Shown: positions 60,208-64,000 of the stretch, in pieces
Numbering within the stretch: position 1 is the first letter of the stretch
Layout of the letters: each line of letters begins with the position of its first letter
From: Actinostola sp. cb2023
Lineage: Eukaryota; Cnidaria; Anthozoa; Actiniaria; Actinostolidae
Reading direction: 5' to 3'
Assembly: GCA_033675265.1 (NCBI GenBank)
Contig: JAUJYZ010001261.1
Location: 109,501 to 173,500 of the forward strand
Length of the DNA stretch: 64,000 bases
Translations under genes and position numbers: made by a program
The notes under the pieces: model-generated
What the model was told of the DNA's origin: nothing
The model's input: the letters and a program-made list of their open reading frames with translations, nothing else
Databases searched by the model: none

Positions 60208-60425
60208 CACTTCTAAACAATCCTCTTCAAATCCATGGAGTATATGATGGTTTAAGCTATGAAAACTATAGTTAAATATCACTTCTCTTTACGCTACGCT
60301 ACTCGGGTCGCTTGTGTCTGGATTTGTGTGCACGGTCAAAGTCACGTGATCAAGCAAAAACCATAACAAAGACATGTCTCTTTGAAGTTTGCCGGGTTTC
60401 CTAACCAGTCCCCTCTACTAACTCT

Positions 60426-61240
60426 GGTTACATGTAACTCCTGATTTCCTCCCATCTTGTTCGTGTTGTGGAGATGTGTGCGTAGAGGTGAAGTGTTCTT
60501 ACAGCATTGAAAACTGGGATTTTGAAAGCTATGCACAGAAGAAAAATTATTGCTTTGAAAAGGTTGATGGTCTATTTAGACTAAAAAGAAAGCACCAATA
60601 CTTCTATCAGGTACAACAGCAAATGTTTATTACTCATTGCAAGTATTGTGATTTTGTTGTGTGTGCTTTTGACCATTAATTACAACAAACCAATTTTTTT
60701 ATGGAAAGAGTTTATCCAGATTATTCTCATTGGGTGGCCACCCTACCAAAGCTAACCAAGGTATGGAGAACAAGCATTTTACCCGAGATCCTTGGAAGAT
60801 GGTACATAATAGTGTGCAATTCTAGTGCAATTTGCTATTGCAGAAAAAAAAAGTCAAGAAAAAAAGGCAAGAGAACACCATTCACTGCCATAACAACAAA
60901 TGTCCATTCATGAAATTTCATTACTCGTGTTTGCAAATATCAACCCCCCTTCCTAAAGTGTGGTACTGTCCAATCTGTTGTTTACTTCCAGAATTTAAGA
61001 AAGTTAGATATCACTTCAGATCAAGCAAAGCAAAACAAGGAAGTAATGGAGTTAAAAAGCAAATGCATTTGCAATTCTAAACCAAAGATAAATGAAAACA
61101 TGCTGAAGATTGCCAGTGGACATTTTTTTCACTTAAATTGTCTACATTACAAGCACATGCTAAACAACAGCCGAACCACATGGTTGTGCAACATTTGCAA
61201 GCTTGGTAAAAACCCATTCGGTCAATGGACTGTAAAATAA
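60426..61240 (+). pseudogene. SWIM-YqaJ gene, 3' part, with PHD-like fingers
   Basis: Directly after the P element the YqaJ core resumes: [15 protein letters not shown] (ExK pair) and [11 protein letters not shown] (QxQ), then [13 protein letters not shown] and an in-frame stop. The frame continues with VYPDYSHWVATLPKLTKVW. A PHD-like finger follows after a shift: CYCRKKK, then IHCHNNKCPFMKFHYSCL and VWYCPICC. A second Cys/His module ends the gene (KCICNSKP...GHFFHLNCL...TTWLCNICK) at 61240. Nuclease plus PHD suggests a chromatin-targeted or transposon-borne exonuclease (inference). Confidence 0.65.
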
Positions 61241-61576
61241 TTCATCAGGCACACAAATGTCTAAAACAGGTAAATCTTTTAAAGTGCATATGACACACAA
61301 AAAAATTGTTTTCCAGATTTTTGAAGATCAACACATATATAAAAGAAATCAACTATAAAAAAAAAAAAAAAAAAATGACTGTGAATAATTTTTTTCGATC
61401 AAAACACGCTGTATCTGAAGCTGAAAATATCCGAAGGAGCGCGCGGTCAATAATCACGTGATCAATGTGATGTGATGTCACGTTGTTTGAACAAAACCAT
61501 AACAAAGACAAATGTCAAAATAAGCTAAATTTATTCAAGATGGATACTCCGGCTCCTCCGGCTCCGCCGTCATGGC

Positions 61577-61911
61577 GGAAGATATTGTGTAGCTGGTGCA
61601 TCGGGATCTCAGAGTTGTACGAACAGCTCTTACACTGAAGGGATTACGATGCACCAGTTTCCAAAAGACCCAGTACTTCGGTCAAAGTGGGTGAAGTTCG
61701 TGCAATGACACCGTTCCGATTTCAACGAGCCTGTCAGCAAGTATGCAGCTCTTTGCTCGGCACACTTTGAGGGAAATTCTTTTACTCGAAAACAACTAGA
61801 TTCGGTAAAAGTCAAAATGAATCGAGTATTGATAAGAGGGTCGCTGCCAACTCGGGACACAGCAATTCCAGCAGATTACACGACAGTCTCTAAGAGAGCT
61901 AAACGACAAGT
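61577..61911 (+). pseudogene. THAP zinc-finger exon of a second P-type or THAP gene
   Basis: The frame reads YTEGITMHQFPKDPVLRSKW, then VSKYAALCSAHFEGNSFTRK, RVLIRGSLPTRD and a donor CAA|GTAAGC. The THAP pattern (C...C, FPKDP, W, C..HF, F) is clear. An in-frame TGA follows KFVQ (a likely CGA to TGA change) and the start is shifted. The upstream AACCATAACAAAGACA also occurs near the right end of the 54.5-60.4 kb P element, so this may be the start of another, decayed P element. Confidence 0.65.
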
Positions 61912-63015
61912 AAGCAATCGTATTTTTCTAAATTGTTGTGTTTGGTGGAGTTGACCCGGGAGTTGAGTAGCATAGTTAAGACTGACTTGCTAGAAAAATC
62001 GAAAATGTTCATACTATGTCAGAAGAAAGCCCTTAGGAAACCTAACACAATGGTATGAGTTTGATGTCCAAACGATATTTTCTCGGTGATTTTTGAGGAA
62101 ATTTCATATTCGGGGGTTCGTGGCGTGTTTGGCGGGTCACGAAGGGCGGTTTTCAGAGAGGCTTAAAATGCAACAAAATGATTATAGCTTATAAAGATTT
62201 TACCTTGATCAGATAAGTATCACTTCTAATTGGTGTTAGAATCATTACAAACAAGAAATCTGGAAACCCGAATTTTTTTCAAGTTTTTTAGCACAACCCA
62301 TTTTCAGCATATTTGATCAGTTGCAAAATTAACAATTTTCGAGGCTTAAAAAACCCAATTGGTACATGCAATGGCCAAATAATTTTATACACCATGAATC
62401 AAGCATTATCCCAACTGCAATTTCACGAAATAAAATTCTTGGGCTCTTTAAATCCAAATGCTCTAGAGCACCTAATGTTCGCACCACTTTCACAAATCTT
62501 GTCATCTTTTGAAGCTAAAAATAGCATGTGAAATTGACAAATCGTTTCAAAACAATTCAAAATCTGGTCTCATTCAAACATTTTATTGCTTTAAACAAGC
62601 CACTTCATCTATAAAAAACTTGTTTTCAACTAAACAAAGATGATAGTAATGCAGTTATGGACATCAGTGAAACGCATCCCTGTGACACAAGTTCCATATC
62701 AGACGATTGAATCGCTAGAATACAAGTATAAAACATTCGTGATTATTAAATATGTACCTGATAAAGCCTATTAGACACATATCCGTACGTCAGAAATAAT
62801 GTAGCCGTGAAGAGTGACTTGGGTTTCGTGCATTCATTTACTGGCCCAGCAGTGAACAGGCTGGTCAGTTAACACAATTCATGCGGGAAATAAACATTCA
62901 TGCGGGAAATAACCACGGGAGAAAAACTAGGTCAAACCGCTGAATGCAAGCCAATGGACAAAATAAACCTATGTAAGAGGCATACTGTATAACGCCGACT
63001 GGACTGAGATTATCA
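61912..63015. other. Non-coding, nothing recognised
   Basis: Downstream of the THAP exon donor. No further exon of that gene could be identified. Confidence 0.4.
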
Positions 63016-63168
63016 TGGACTGGACTGGACTGGACTGGACTGGACTGGACTGGACTGGACTGGACTGGACTGGACTGGACTGGACTGGACTGGACTGGAC
63101 TGGACTGGACTGGACTGGACTGGACTGGACTGGACTGGACTGGACTGGACTGGACTGGACTGGACTGG
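63016..63168 (+). repeat. (TGGAC)30 pentanucleotide array
   Basis: Thirty perfect TGGAC units followed by TGG. All frames through it are open and encode repeating LDWTG or SSPVQ peptides. Confidence 0.98.
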
Positions 63169-64000
63169 TAGAATCCGCGGACTCTGAATTTGAAGCTTTA
63201 TCGGAATCTGATCTTGATAACTGAACGGCGTAGAATCCCCGGGCGTAGAATGGGCAGCGATTCATAGCCTGTGAAATTATTATGAAGCTCACATAGCTTT
63301 ACTTCAAGTCTAAACCGAAAGGCATACATACATAAACTTTATTAACGTGTCGCAAACTTCTAGCGTACGACAAGTAGTACACTAATCGGGGACACTTAAT
63401 TGAAATACAATTACAAATACAAATAGAAATGTGAAAAAAGTAGCTACTCCCTAGCCACGCCATGCTTAATCGTGTAAAGCCATTCATTGTAATTGTTATG
63501 TAAGCAAGTCTTTGCTTTGAATAAACCACTTGTAGTGTGACTTGTAGTTGTCCCTTTTTCCTACGGAGCCCCGTAAGGGCCATCAACAAATAATAATTTC
63601 ATGTAAGAATATCGCGTGATACTGTGTTTCTATAGACTGTGAACAGTCCCCCTTTAGCAATTAAGCTAATCTAGGCGGGTGGTGTAAAATTTAATATATA
63701 TATTTAGTTTACAATGTATTTTTTTGCTTCATAAACTGTGTCAGAGAAGAAGAAAAGAATCAGGAATATTCTACATAAATATGCAATTAATAATTACAAA
63801 GACTGGAAAGTTCAGAAATATGTAATGTAGCTCTGACAAGTACGTTACCGGTACAAAATTTTAGACCCTCCCCTCCCCTTTCTATACACACACAAAATAT
63901 ATTTTTACTTTATTTTCATAGTTTTCATTTCCTTTCTTCATTCATTCTTTATCTTTTATTATAATTTCCTGTACCCTTGTAAAGCAATATTTATAGAGGG
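63169..64000. other. Non-coding to window end
   Basis: AT-rich, no supported gene. A C-rich phrase (CCCTCCCCTCCCCTTTC) lies near 63866. Confidence 0.4.

Larger units (their letters stand above)
54497..60425. mobile_element. 5.93-kb P element with two convergent genes
   Basis: Inverted ends CAGAGTTAGTAGAAGGGACT...GGTTAGGAAACCCGGCAAAC (about 47 bp) plus a shared subterminal TCACGTGAC...GACCGTGCACAC. Flanked by the exact 8-bp duplication GGTTACAT (54489-54496, 60426-60433), the length typical of P elements. Removing the element and one duplication copy restores the host YqaJ frame across WL|HVTPDF. It carries the THAP-P transposase (-) and a C2H2 gene (+). It also holds a foldback, a MITE fragment and microsatellites in non-coding parts. 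Confidence 0.95.

Noticed and set aside
63015..63292. Open frames on both strands encoding LDWTG and SSPVQ repeats
   Set aside because: They exist only because the TGGAC array has no stop codons in any frame. No flanking coding evidence.

Overview
This window looks like AT-rich, intron-containing metazoan nuclear DNA, most likely from a cnidarian such as a stony coral or anemone. The assignment is an inference. It rests on spliced genes with GT-AG introns, a tRNA-derived SINE, LINE tails ending in (ATT)n, and protein families that are greatly amplified in anthozoan genomes: SWIM-YqaJ exonucleases, DUF6589 proteins, THAP/P-element transposases, tnp2-like and Mutator-like transposases, and G2E3/HECT-like fragments. 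There is no prokaryotic gene organisation, CRISPR array or rRNA. Almost every recognisable gene belongs to, or is broken by, a mobile element.

Layout. 0.3-1.4 kb: dead Tc1/mariner transposase (-). 2.8-3.4 kb: foldback element whose two arms each carry a hammerhead-ribozyme-like core. 3.9-5.5 kb: SWIM-YqaJ exonuclease gene (-). 7.3-15 kb: several MITEs and foldbacks, a broken repetitive ORF, and two clean but unidentified exons. 15.3-17.2 kb: internally deleted Mutator-like transposase (-). 17.7-18.0 kb: LINE 3' end. 18.0-21.9 kb: tnp2-like transposase gene (+), split at 20.26 kb by a 1.1-kb element carrying a RecQ helicase fragment. 22-28 kb: SINE, repeats and a decayed G2E3/HECT-like gene. 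29.3-33.8 kb: large multi-exon DDE-like transposase gene (-) with a SAP-like tail and a few inactivating lesions. 36.5-37.1 kb: TTAA-flanked element.

37.5-46.8 kb holds the most striking object: a complete 9.27-kb DNA transposon with 90-bp terminal inverted repeats and a 9-bp target duplication. It carries two convergent genes, a spliced DUF6589 protein (+) and a RecQ-family helicase (-). It resembles the helicase-bearing AcademH lineage. The 1.1-kb element at 20.3 kb has the same hallmarks: TAG ends, 9-bp duplication, a subterminal hairpin with a C-rich loop, and helicase sequence next to the right end. It is therefore a deleted relative.

49.3-50.8 kb: LINE ORF1 (-) split by a second TTAA element. 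52.3-53.0 kb: THAP and Gag fragments. 53.5-61.2 kb: a second SWIM-YqaJ gene (+) that ends in PHD-like fingers. It is split exactly by a 5.93-kb P element (54.5-60.4 kb) with an 8-bp duplication. This P element carries the THAP-P transposase (-) and a second, convergent C2H2 zinc-finger gene (+). 61.6 kb: second THAP exon. 63.0 kb: 30-copy TGGAC array.

Several frameshifts (A10, A9 and A8 runs) lie in homopolymers, so part of the apparent decay could be assembly error.
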